26,236 nucleotides of DNA from CANHBY01 sp031376995 (lineage in GTDB: Bacteria > Pseudomonadota > Gammaproteobacteria > Burkholderiales > Burkholderiaceae_C), in NCBI GenBank assembly GCA_031376995.1, contig JANMEO010000253.1, positions 1 through 26,236 on the forward strand, in the 5' to 3' direction. Shown one piece after another: positions 1 through 6,794 of this stretch. The translations under genes and the position numbers were made by a program. The first letter of the stretch is position 1, and each line of letters starts with the position of its first letter. Under the pieces are notes generated by a model that was not told where the DNA came from, did no database searches, and saw nothing but the letters and a program-made list of their open reading frames with translations.

Positions 1-945
1 CGCCTTGGTCTCGTTCAAACTGTGATCACCCCGGACAAGGAGCAAATACAAGTTGGTCCCCACCCGTTGACCCTGCGCATCAAGCTCATCCGCTGCAAGC
101 ACCAAAGACTTCACAGTTTGGGTCAAAGGCACGCCCAACAAAGCAGCAACATCTTCACAGGTGCACTTGCCTGGAGTCGGCACCTTGGCCAATGGCAAGG
201 TTGGCAGCAACTGCTGGTTCAACAAGGGCAGGGCCTCAGCCAGCTCAATATTTGCAGCAAAGGAAGAACCTGTAGAGTAAGCAATAACGTCTTCACCCGT
301 TTCAGCAATGACCTGAAACTCATGCGAGCGCTCACCACCGATCGCCCCGGTATCAGCCAGTACGGCTCGGTACCTCAGACCCAAACGCCCAAAAATTTTT
401 TCATATGCAGCATACATGCGCTCGTAGCTCTCTCCTGCTGCCTGTACATTTCGATCAAAAGAATAAGCATCCTTCATGGTGAACTCACGCCCACGCATGA
501 TGCCAAAGCGCGGACGCCGCTCATCGCGAAACTTGGTTTGAATATGATAGAAATTTTTTGGCAAGCTGCGGTAGCTCTTCAGCTCTTGACGCGCGATGTC
601 TGTCACAACCTCTTCACTGGTGGGCTGAATGATGAAGTCATGATCATGGCGATCTTTGACACGCAGCAACTCGGGGCCCATCGTCTCAAAACGACCACTT
701 TCTTTCCATAACTCGGCCGGCTGCATCATGGGCATGAGCAGCTCAACCGCTCCAGCCCTGTTCATCTCTTCCCGCACAATGGCCTCAACCTTGCGGATCA
801 CACGCAGCCCCATGGGCATGTAGTTGTATATGCCGGCACCGATGCGCTTAATCATGCCAGCCCGCATCATGAGCTTGTGACTCACAACATCGGCGTCAGC
901 AGGTGCTTCTTTGAGTGTAGAAATAAAAAATTGGCTTGCTCTCAT
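1..945 (-). CDS. proS: Prolyl-tRNA synthetase, N-terminal 315 residues (partial)
   Basis: Charges tRNA-Pro with proline in the cytoplasm. Reading the minus strand from ATG at 945 gives an uninterrupted frame to the window edge (315 codons), so the C-terminal part lies outside. It begins MRASQFFISTLKEAPADAD and contains the class II synthetase motifs expected of bacterial ProS: the motif 1 region (RIGAGIYNYMPMGLRVI), TSEEVVTDIAR, and motif 2 (FRDERRPRFGIMRGREFTMK). After about residue 225 it enters the inserted editing domain of the long bacterial ProS type (visible near the edge as GDHSLNETKA). It is divergent from rppH, the usual arrangement in Burkholderiales. A terminator-like hairpin lies 13 nt before the start codon. 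Identity is secure from the motifs; only the gene end is missing. Confidence 0.96.
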   Translation of the reverse strand, partial: MRASQFFISTLKEAPADADVVSHKLMMRAGMIKRIGAGIYNYMPMGLRVIRKVEAIVREEMNRAGAVELLMPMMQPAELWKESGRFETMGPELLRVKDRHDHDFIIQPTSEEVVTDIARQELKSYRSLPKNFYHIQTKFRDERRPRFGIMRGREFTMKDAYSFDRNVQAAGESYERMYAAYEKIFGRLGLRYRAVLADTGAIGGERSHEFQVIAETGEDVIAYSTGSSFAANIELAEALPLLNQQLLPTLPLAKVPTPGKCTCEDVAALLGVPLTQTVKSLVLAADELDAQGQRVGTNLYLLLVRGDHSLNETKA

Positions 946-958
946 GGGTACCAGACGC

Positions 959-980
959 AAAAAAAGGGCAAAAAAGCCCT
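959..980 (-). terminator. Terminator-like hairpin in the proS leader
   Basis: Read on the minus strand, AGGGC and GCCCT form a 5-bp stem around a six-T loop, followed directly by seven T residues. This is the form of a weak intrinsic terminator, but it sits only 13 nt upstream of the proS ATG rather than behind a gene. It could attenuate proS or stop transcription arriving from upstream. The short stem makes chance possible. Confidence 0.35.
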
Positions 981-1034
981 ATAGACAAGGCAGTTGTCTC
1001 ACAAAAAAAAATGAGCCAATTTGAGGAGTTGTTG

Positions 1035-1068
1035 ATTGCACTGAGCGAGTGCAATAATTGAATCAATT
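1035..1068. promoter_or_regulatory. Two abutting palindromes before rppH
   Basis: ATTGCACT (1035-1042) and AGTGCAAT (1048-1055) are perfect inverted arms around GAGCG. Immediately after, 1056-1068 is a second perfect palindrome, AATTGA-A-TCAATT. The pair lies in the divergent proS/rppH intergenic region, ending 19 nt before the rppH ATG. It may be a regulator binding site or a hairpin in the rppH leader. No U-tract follows, so it is not a terminator. Confidence 0.45.
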
Positions 1069-1087
1069 CGATATTTTGGGGCCAATT

Positions 1088-1699
1088 ATGCTCGACCGTG
1101 AAGGGTTCAGGCCCAACGTCGGGATCATCTTGCTGAACCACAAAAATCAAGTTTTTTGGGGCAAGCGCTTGCGCAGCCACTCGTGGCAATTTCCACAAGG
1201 GGGTATCAAGCATGGTGAAACACCCGAGCAGGCAATGTTTCGTGAATTACATGAAGAAGTTGGCCTGCGCGCTGAAGCTGTGCGGGTGGTTGCACGCACG
1301 CGAGATTGGCTTCATTATGAGGTGCCCGACCACTTTATTCGGCGCGATGCCCGCGGCCACTACCGAGGCCAAAAACAAATCTGGTTTTTGCTGCAGCTAC
1401 TGGGTCGTGACAGTGACATGAACCTGCGAGCGACCACGCACCCTGAATTTGATGCCTGGCGTTGGAATGAATACTGGGTGCCCCTAGATGCTGTCATCGA
1501 ATTCAAACGCAATGTCTACGAAACTGCCCTCATTGAACTTGCACGCTTTATCCCCCAAAATGGTCATGGCAGCCGCTATTTAAGGCGGGATGTCACTCAC
1601 CATTCATCGCCGTCGCCCCACCCGCTGCTCATGCAACAAGGTGCAAACGAAGAGGGACCGGCTATCTCACCGGACACAGATCCACTACAAGAGAGTTAA
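1088..1699 (+). CDS. rppH: RNA pyrophosphohydrolase RppH (Nudix)
   Basis: Removes pyrophosphate from 5'-triphosphate (or diphosphate) RNA ends, which triggers mRNA decay. The 203-residue product from ATG 1088 begins MLDREGFRPNVGIILLN, the conserved RppH N-terminus. It has a perfect Nudix box at about residues 38-60 (GGIKHGETPEQAMFRELHEE then VGL; consensus GX5EX7REUXEEXGU). HSWQFPQGG and the GQKQIWFLLQL stretch are also typical. A TTG at 1058 would add ten residues not found at the start of the family, so I chose ATG 1088; TGGGG about 7 nt upstream can serve as a weak ribosome binding site. The last 40 or so residues are low-complexity (Ser/Pro/Gln) and probably disordered, as is common in Burkholderiales RppH. 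It is convergent with proB. Confidence 0.95.
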   Translation: MLDREGFRPNVGIILLNHKNQVFWGKRLRSHSWQFPQGGIKHGETPEQAMFRELHEEVGLRAEAVRVVARTRDWLHYEVPDHFIRRDARGHYRGQKQIWFLLQLLGRDSDMNLRATTHPEFDAWRWNEYWVPLDAVIEFKRNVYETALIELARFIPQNGHGSRYLRRDVTHHSSPSPHPLLMQQGANEEGPAISPDTDPLQES

Positions 1700-1739
1700 C
1701 CCTCGTTGGCCAGATAAGCATCACACACGACGACGTGCC

Positions 1740-2855
1740 TCAACGTGTACCGCTCAGCACTAAATTATCCCGATGAATCAGCTCAGGCTCTGCCACAAAA
1801 CCCAGCAAACGCTCAAACTCTGACGAGTAGCTTCGCGCAATTAAACGTGCTTCACCGCTCGCATAATTGGCCAGCCCTCGCGCAACTTCAAAACCCGCCG
1901 TTGACATGACTGCAATCACATCCCCACGATGAAATTCACCTTGAACCTCTAGCACGCCGATGGGAAGCAAACTCTTCCCCTCTGATTGCAACTTTTGAAC
2001 GGCGCCATCATCTACCACAACAGACCCGCGCAATTGGAGTTGATCAGCCATCCACTGCTGTCGAGCACTGAACTTGGGCGTCGAGGCCTGCAGAGCAGTC
2101 CCAATAGACTCTCCGGCCAGCAACCGAGGCAGTACATTAGGCTCACGGCCCCAGGCAATAACGGTGCTTGCTCCACTGCCTGCAGCCCGCTTTGCAGCCA
2201 AAATCTTGGTGATCATTCCACCGCGCCCAAGGCTGCTGCCCACCCCACCTGCCATGTGCTCCAAGGCCGGGTCACCTGCTGTAGCCTGATGGATGAAAGT
2301 CGCGGCAGGGTCTTGACGAGGATCCGCTGAATACAATCCTCTCTGATCAGTCAAAATCACCAAGCAATCAGCATCAATCAAGTTTGCTACCAAAGCAGCC
2401 AAGGTATCGTTATCACCAAACTTGATTTCATCGTTGACAACCGTGTCGTTTTCATTAATGACAGGAACCACTCGGTGGCGAAGCAAGGTCAACAAGGTTG
2501 AACGCGCATTGAGATATCGCTCACGGTCGGCCAGATCTGCGTGCGTCAAAAGAACTTGCGCACTCCCCAGCCCGTGCTCTTTGAGCTTTGACTCATAGAT
2601 TTGCACCAAACCCATCTGCCCCACCGCCGCCGCCGCTTGTAATTCATGCAACTCTTTCGGGCGTACAGCCCATCCCAAGCGCCTCATCCCTTCGGCAATG
2701 GCCCCGCTCGAGACCATCAACACTTCGCAACCCTGCATGGCCAATGAAGCGATCTGCTGGCACCAAGCGCCAATAGAATTGGCATCGACGCCCCGACCTT
2801 CATTGGTCACCAGACTCGACCCCACCTTGACCACAACACGACGAGCCGTTTTCAA
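1740..2855 (-). CDS. proB: Glutamate 5-kinase ProB
   Basis: Catalyses ATP-dependent phosphorylation of glutamate to glutamyl 5-phosphate, the first and feedback-controlled step of proline synthesis. It is 371 residues long, close to the roughly 367 usual for the family. An amino-acid-kinase domain comes first: KVGSSLVTN at 10-18, SSGAIAEG near 49-56, NENDTV at 134-139, FGDNDTLAALVA near 146. A C-terminal PUA domain follows from about residue 285 (SVVVDDGAVQKL, FHRGDVIAVMS). The start is TTG at 2855-2853, overlapping the obgE stop as TTGA; AAGGAGGGGG just upstream inside obgE is a strong ribosome binding site and suggests translational coupling. It is the last gene of the rplU-rpmA-obgE-proB run, an order common in betaproteobacteria. 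proA is not in the window. Confidence 0.96.
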   Translation of the reverse strand: MKTARRVVVKVGSSLVTNEGRGVDANSIGAWCQQIASLAMQGCEVLMVSSGAIAEGMRRLGWAVRPKELHELQAAAAVGQMGLVQIYESKLKEHGLGSAQVLLTHADLADRERYLNARSTLLTLLRHRVVPVINENDTVVNDEIKFGDNDTLAALVANLIDADCLVILTDQRGLYSADPRQDPAATFIHQATAGDPALEHMAGGVGSSLGRGGMITKILAAKRAAGSGASTVIAWGREPNVLPRLLAGESIGTALQASTPKFSARQQWMADQLQLRGSVVVDDGAVQKLQSEGKSLLPIGVLEVQGEFHRGDVIAVMSTAGFEVARGLANYASGEARLIARSYSSEFERLLGFVAEPELIHRDNLVLSGTR

Positions 2856-3925
2856 GCGCCGCCCCCTCCTTGAACAACATCAAACCGAGGGTCAGGCGGG
2901 GGAGGAGTCACATTCTTAAGGCTCGCCACATGCTGGTATACCGCTAGGATCAATGGCTCACAACCCTCGTGGGTCAGCGCCGAGATCTGAAACACGGGGC
3001 CTTTCCATTTGAGGCGCTTGACAAAGCTCTGAACAAGCTTATCGCGCTCTTCATAAGGCACCATATCCAACTTATTCAAGACCAGCCAACGTGGCTTGTC
3101 ATGGAGGGCTGAATCATACTTGCGCAGCTCAGCAACGATCGCTTTGGCCTGCACCACAGGATCAACCGCCTCATCAAACGGTGCCATGTCCACCACATGC
3201 AGCAATAAATGTGTACGCTGCAAGTGACGCAAAAACAAATGTCCGAGGCCAGCCCCGTCAGCGGCCCCCTCAATTAAGCCAGGGATGTCAGCCAAAACAA
3301 AGCTTTGCTCAGGTGCTACGCGCACCACGCCCAAATTGGGATGCAAGGTCGTGAATGGATAGTCAGCAATTTTGGGCCTTGCATTTGAAACCGCTGTGAT
3401 CAGGGTCGACTTGCCAGCATTGGGCATGCCCAGCAACCCAACGTCAGCAAGAACACGAAGCTCTAACCTGAGTTTTCTTTTCTCTCCAGGCCAGCCTGGG
3501 GTTTTTTGCCTTGGCGCCCGATTGGTGCTGGTTTTGAAATGCAAATTGCCAAATCCACCATCCCCCCCCTTGGCGATCAAAACCATTTCATCAGGGACTA
3601 ACAGCTCTGCCACCACCTCATCGGTCTCAGCGTCTTTGATGATGGTACCCAGCGGCATCCGCAACACAATATCGTCTGCTGCAGCACCGTATTGATCAGA
3701 ACCACGCCCATGCTCTCCGTTGCGGCCCGCATGTCGCCTTGCATAGCGAAAGTCGATCAGGGTATTGAGATTGCGGTTAGCCATGGCAAACACGCTGCCG
3801 CCGCGCCCACCATCACCCCCATTGGGGCCACCAAAAGGTATGAACTTCTCTCTGCGAAAACTCATGCATCCGCTGCCGCCATCACCGGCTACAACCTCAA
3901 TGGTGGCTTCATCAACAAACTTCAT
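2852..3925 (-). CDS. obgE: GTPase ObgE/CgtA
   Basis: Essential GTPase that acts in assembly of the large ribosomal subunit and links it to stress signalling. The 357-residue product begins with the glycine-rich Obg fold (MKFVDEATIEVVAGDGGSG, and FGGPNGGDGGRGG at 31-43). A G domain follows: G1 GMPNAGKST at 166-174, the FTTLHPN switch I at 191-197, G3 DIPGLIEGA at 213-221, G4 NKLD at 284-287 and G5 SAL at 315-317. The short C-terminal tail (proline run, then glycines) replaces the acidic tail of the E. coli protein. It lies downstream of rpmA, with a hairpin in the 204-nt gap, and overlaps proB by 4 nt. Confidence 0.97.
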   Translation of the reverse strand: MKFVDEATIEVVAGDGGSGCMSFRREKFIPFGGPNGGDGGRGGSVFAMANRNLNTLIDFRYARRHAGRNGEHGRGSDQYGAAADDIVLRMPLGTIIKDAETDEVVAELLVPDEMVLIAKGGDGGFGNLHFKTSTNRAPRQKTPGWPGEKRKLRLELRVLADVGLLGMPNAGKSTLITAVSNARPKIADYPFTTLHPNLGVVRVAPEQSFVLADIPGLIEGAADGAGLGHLFLRHLQRTHLLLHVVDMAPFDEAVDPVVQAKAIVAELRKYDSALHDKPRWLVLNKLDMVPYEERDKLVQSFVKRLKWKGPVFQISALTHEGCEPLILAVYQHVASLKNVTPPPPDPRFDVVQGGGGA

Positions 3926-4090
3926 GGTTTTGTCTCAATCCGAGGCTTGACGAGGGGCTTACATACCCATTGGAGCGCAGAGAACCTTGCCCGAGATAAA
4001 TCAAGCCATTTAGCGCTGACAGAGGGAAAGATCAAAGCTTATTTTAGAGGCGCCGATAGCCACGGCCCAAACGCAACGAGCGTCAACAAA

Positions 4091-4112
4091 CAAGCCCCGC
4101 GAACGGGGCTTG
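4091..4112 (-). terminator. Hairpin between rpmA and obgE
   Basis: CAAGCCCCG and CGGGGCTTG pair perfectly (9 bp) around a four-base loop. On the minus strand the stem is followed by TTTGTTG, a short and interrupted U-tract. This suggests a partial terminator between the ribosomal protein genes and obgE-proB, which would set their expression lower than rplU-rpmA. It starts 18 nt after the rpmA stop. Confidence 0.6.
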
Positions 4113-4129
4113 TGAATATCGAGATCGGA

Positions 4130-4387
4130 TTAGGCGGTTTTAACGCTGACCGAGCGGCGCTTAAGGGCGCCCCCTGCATTGAATTGAACCACCCCATTGA
4201 CCAACGCAAAAAGCGTGTGATCACGCCCCAACCCGACATTGGCGCCAGGATGAAACTGTGTCCCGCGCTGACGAACAATGATGGAGCCCGCATTGATGAC
4301 TTGACCGCCAAAAACTTTGACGCCAAGCATTTTGGGCTGTGAGTCGCGCCCGTTGCGGGTCGAGCCCCCGCCTTTTTTCTGTGCCAT
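4130..4387 (-). CDS. rpmA: 50S ribosomal protein L27
   Basis: Structural protein of the large ribosomal subunit whose N-terminal tail reaches the peptidyl transferase centre. The 85-residue sequence begins MAQKKGGGSTRNGRDS and carries the conserved GSIIVRQRGTQFHPG segment, matching the family in length and start. The start codon follows TTAAGGTAAATC on the minus strand (AAGG spaced about 6 nt). It lies 30 nt after rplU, clearly in one transcript. No N-terminal extension needing protease processing, as in Firmicutes, is present. Confidence 0.98.
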   Translation of the reverse strand: MAQKKGGGSTRNGRDSQPKMLGVKVFGGQVINAGSIIVRQRGTQFHPGANVGLGRDHTLFALVNGVVQFNAGGALKRRSVSVKTA

Positions 4388-4417
4388 GATTTACCTTAAT
4401 ATTTTTTAGTCGGCCGC

Positions 4418-4729
4418 TCAGACATTGACAGCGCTGATCTCAATTTCGGTAAAGGTCTGTCGATGGCCTTGCCGCTTTTGATAATGCTTGCGCCGGCGCA
4501 TCTTAAAAATACGAACTTTGTCGTGTTTGCCTTGAGCAAGCACCTTTGCCATCACGCGAGCTCCTTCAACAAAGGGAGTCCCGACTTTCAGTTCGGCGCC
4601 AATGCCAACAGCCAACACTTGGTCAAGGATGACCTCTTGGCCAACATCCGCAGTAATCTGTTCTATTTTGATCTTTTCGCCAGCAGCAACACGGTATTGC
4701 TTGCCGCCGGTTTTTATGACCGCGTACAT
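4418..4729 (-). CDS. rplU: 50S ribosomal protein L21
   Basis: Large-subunit ribosomal protein that binds 23S rRNA. The 103-residue product (MYAVIKTGGKQYRVAAGEKI) is the canonical length. It contains the conserved AKVLAQGKHDKVRIFKMRRR and KHYQKRQGHRQ segments of the L21 signature. First gene of the minus-strand run with rpmA, obgE and proB. A consensus -10 element lies about 160 nt upstream on the same strand. Confidence 0.98.
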   Translation of the reverse strand: MYAVIKTGGKQYRVAAGEKIKIEQITADVGQEVILDQVLAVGIGAELKVGTPFVEGARVMAKVLAQGKHDKVRIFKMRRRKHYQKRQGHRQTFTEIEISAVNV

Positions 4730-4885
4730 ATCAGCCCTTTCAATTTAAAAATGCGACCCATCCCGTCCAACGCACCCGGCTGAATGGGTAATTTTGAGTC
4801 GCCGCGCGCTTTGGTTGGTTTTGTTTTTCTGGACTGCAAAATAGCACGAACGAAGAACATGATCGCTCAACCAACTTCAAGGAAC

Positions 4886-4914
4886 ATTATAAGCTGATTG
4901 CGCCGCCATTTGGG
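4886..4914 (-). promoter_or_regulatory. Probable promoter of rplU-rpmA
   Basis: On the minus strand TATAAT occurs at 4891-4886, preceded by T. The matching -35 position (CCCAAA, 17-nt spacing) is poor. The site would give a leader of roughly 150 nt before the rplU ATG. The perfect -10 in a divergent intergenic region is the support; the -35 weakens it. Confidence 0.45.
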
Positions 4915-4928
4915 AGCCATTAGGGAGC

Positions 4929-4985
4929 CGAGCCGGGGGCGGCTCGAAAGCCCAACACTGACTGCAGCGCGAGGCTGTGTTGGGC
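4929..4985. promoter_or_regulatory. Two adjacent hairpins between rplU and ispB
   Basis: CGAGCCG (4929-4935) pairs with CGGCTCG (4940-4946) around GGGG. GCCCAACAC (4950-4958) pairs with GTGTTGGGC (4977-4985) around an 18-nt loop. Both stems are perfect and only 3 nt apart. They lie between the two divergent -10 elements, outside both predicted leaders. They could be protein sites or part of a small structured RNA. No U-tract follows on either strand. Confidence 0.4.
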
Positions 4986-5054
4986 AAGGTTTCACAGAGT
5001 GACGATAGGTAACTTCGTTTTGAAAGCCAGACACCACTTTAGGCGAGCATTACT

Positions 5055-5060
5055 TATAAT
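5055..5060 (+). promoter_or_regulatory. Probable -10 element of ispB
   Basis: TATAAT preceded by CT, with no good -35 hexamer at 16-18 nt (CACCAC at 17 nt). Transcription would begin near 5067, so the leftmost in-frame TTG codons at 5064 and 5067 are unlikely translation starts. This favours a start at 5085 or 5151. Confidence 0.45.
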
Positions 5061-5150
5061 GGCTTGTTGCTTTGTGAGTTTAGATTGCCAAAACCCGCCT
5101 CACTCCCCCTCCCTGCGCTTCACACGACACCCTTCAGGGTTGAACCAGAA

Positions 5151-6080
5151 ATGGCCGAGGTTGACAAAGTCATTAACCGGCGCCTGCATTCTGACGTGGC
5201 CCTGATTCAGGGCATCGCTCGTCACATTATGCAGGCTGGGGGCAAACGCATTCGGCCCAAATTGGTACTGATGTTTTCTCGAGCCCTTGGCTTCGATGGG
5301 CCCGAGCGGTTTGAAATAGCAGCTGCCATTGAGTTCATCCACACAGCCACGCTGCTGCATGATGATGTGGTCGATGAGTCAGGTTTGCGGCGCGGGCAAC
5401 CAACAGCAAACGCCATGTTTGGCAACGCCGCCAGTGTGCTGGTGGGTGATTTTGTGTACTCCAGAGCCTTTCAAATGATGGTGTCAGTCAACAACTTGCG
5501 GGTTCTGACAGTGCTTGCAGATGCCACTAACGTGATTGCTGAGGGTGAGGTATTGCAGCTCATGAACATGCACGACCCAGACCTGAGCATTGACGACTAC
5601 CTCAAGGTCATTCGCTTTAAGACGGCCAAGCTGTTTGAAGCCAGTGCTCGCCTAGGGGCCATTTTGGCCCAAAGCCCCCCTGATATCGAAGACATTTGCG
5701 CAGGCTACGGGCGTTGCCTCGGGACAGCTTTTCAATTGGTTGATGACCTGCTTGACTATAACGGCCAAAGTACCGAGCTGGGTAAAAACGTGGGCGACGA
5801 CCTCCGGGAGGGCAAGCTCACTTTACCGCTGCTGCTGGCGATGGGCCGAGCCAATTTAACTGAAGCTGGCCTAATTCGACAAGCCATTGTGCATGGTGAT
5901 ATCACCAAGCTGGACGACATCTTGCAGATTGTTCATAAAACAGGAGCACTACAGGCCACCCGAGACGCTGCTCGTCAAGAGGCGGAAAAAGCAGCCCAGT
6001 GCATTCAGACCTTGCCAGATTCGGCTTATAAAGAAGCATTGATCGAGTTGAGCTTGACTTCGGTTGACAGGTCTTCCTGA
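5151..6080 (+). CDS. ispB: Octaprenyl (polyprenyl) diphosphate synthase
   Basis: Elongates farnesyl diphosphate with isopentenyl units to the long prenyl chain of ubiquinone. From ATG 5151 the product has 309 residues. Both aspartate-rich motifs are present: first LLHDDVVDE (Asp 71, 72, 75 from this start) and second LVDDLLDY (198-202). GGKRIRP, which binds the homoallylic substrate, is near 30-36. The reading frame is open upstream to TTG 5064, and the residues just before Met-5151 (FRVEPE) resemble the family N-terminus, where a residue pair like DM is internal; a start at TTG 5085 is therefore possible. The predicted -10 at 5055 argues against 5064. Divergent from rplU, as usual in this group. 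The chain length (C40) is inferred from family, not visible. Confidence 0.94.
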   Translation: MAEVDKVINRRLHSDVALIQGIARHIMQAGGKRIRPKLVLMFSRALGFDGPERFEIAAAIEFIHTATLLHDDVVDESGLRRGQPTANAMFGNAASVLVGDFVYSRAFQMMVSVNNLRVLTVLADATNVIAEGEVLQLMNMHDPDLSIDDYLKVIRFKTAKLFEASARLGAILAQSPPDIEDICAGYGRCLGTAFQLVDDLLDYNGQSTELGKNVGDDLREGKLTLPLLLAMGRANLTEAGLIRQAIVHGDITKLDDILQIVHKTGALQATRDAARQEAEKAAQCIQTLPDSAYKEALIELSLTSVDRSS

Positions 6081-6794
6081 TGGGCAGGGGCGGTGTAAAG
6101 GCGCACTCGGCAACGCTAGTTACCGAATTAGACCTGTATTGGCTGGTTTTTCGAAGGTTGGATGAGCCCTAGAGGGCGATACGTTCGTAACCTGGCAGCT
6201 GTACCCCTCGGAACTGAAAATGCTGCGGTGTCAAAGGGGGTGAAGGGCGATCTTCGGCGTTGCAAATTCTCGCGATACCCAAAGGTATCTCATGACTCTG
6301 CACCTTGCATCTCGTCCCGTCACTCCCTTCCCCAACACAGCATCTTCAGGTTGAATGGGTTCAGAGGCTCGAACCATCACACCCAGCCTGGATGATTGAT
6401 CGCTATTTGCTTCACAACAGATTTGACTGCACCCCTTACAAGCACCAAGTTTATAGGTGATAGCGCCCTCAAGACTTCAGAGAGCGACATGCAGGGGTCA
6501 GTCCTTCGCAGGATGTGAAAAACTAGGCATCAATCTTGGTTTACAGGGTGCGTTGGTTCGACGATGATTGGTTGGTGATGTCAGCGTCTTGAGCCGGATT
6601 GGGTACGGGTTCATCGGGGCGTCTACCAATCAGGACTGAAAATGGGTATTAATCCTGGTAGCAATAACATTTGGTCTTCGTCATCCGCGAGGAAACCCTG
6701 ATGACTTTTCAGTTTTCTAAGCAACAAAAATGGTGCTGCCTTGATGGAGCGCACAAGAGTGCGGGCCTCCAACTCAAGTCAACAAGGACTTGAA
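6081..6794. other. Long intergenic region without a convincing gene
   Basis: No frame here on either strand has recognisable protein character. A 77-codon frame at 6162-6395 runs through the palindromic element and reads as non-protein. The left part is occupied by the palindrome at 6201-6362. The rest (6363-6794) shows no clear promoter, tRNA or known motif that I can name. The pilB promoter should lie in it. Confidence 0.6.
6201..6362. repeat. Imperfect palindromic intergenic element (MITE/REP-like)
   Basis: Positions 6214 and 6349 are symmetric around GATACC-CAAA-GGTATC (6274-6289). The two 66-nt arms align without a gap and pair at 42 of 66 positions, with best matches at the outer end (CTGAAAATGC against GCATCTTCAG, 9 of 10), at AAGGGGGTGA (9 of 10) and at the centre (6 of 6). 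Weaker symmetry continues outward to GTACCC and GGGTTC. The right end (acacagcatcttcaggttg, 19 nt) recurs exactly at 21595-21613, and the left end matches 19503-19526 at 19 of 24 positions. It codes for nothing visible. As RNA it could fold into one long interrupted hairpin. Confidence 0.75.

Noticed and set aside
22..711. Long plus-strand open frame of 229 codons
   Set aside because: It is antisense to proS, whose minus-strand translation shows all synthetase motifs; the plus-strand product resembles nothing.
6363..6380. A ggctcgaacc stretch like the T-arm of a tRNA
   Set aside because: No acceptor, D or anticodon arms can be built around it.
6162..6395. 77-codon frame between ispB and pilB
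   Set aside because: It runs through the palindromic element, lacks a ribosome binding site and has no protein-like pattern.
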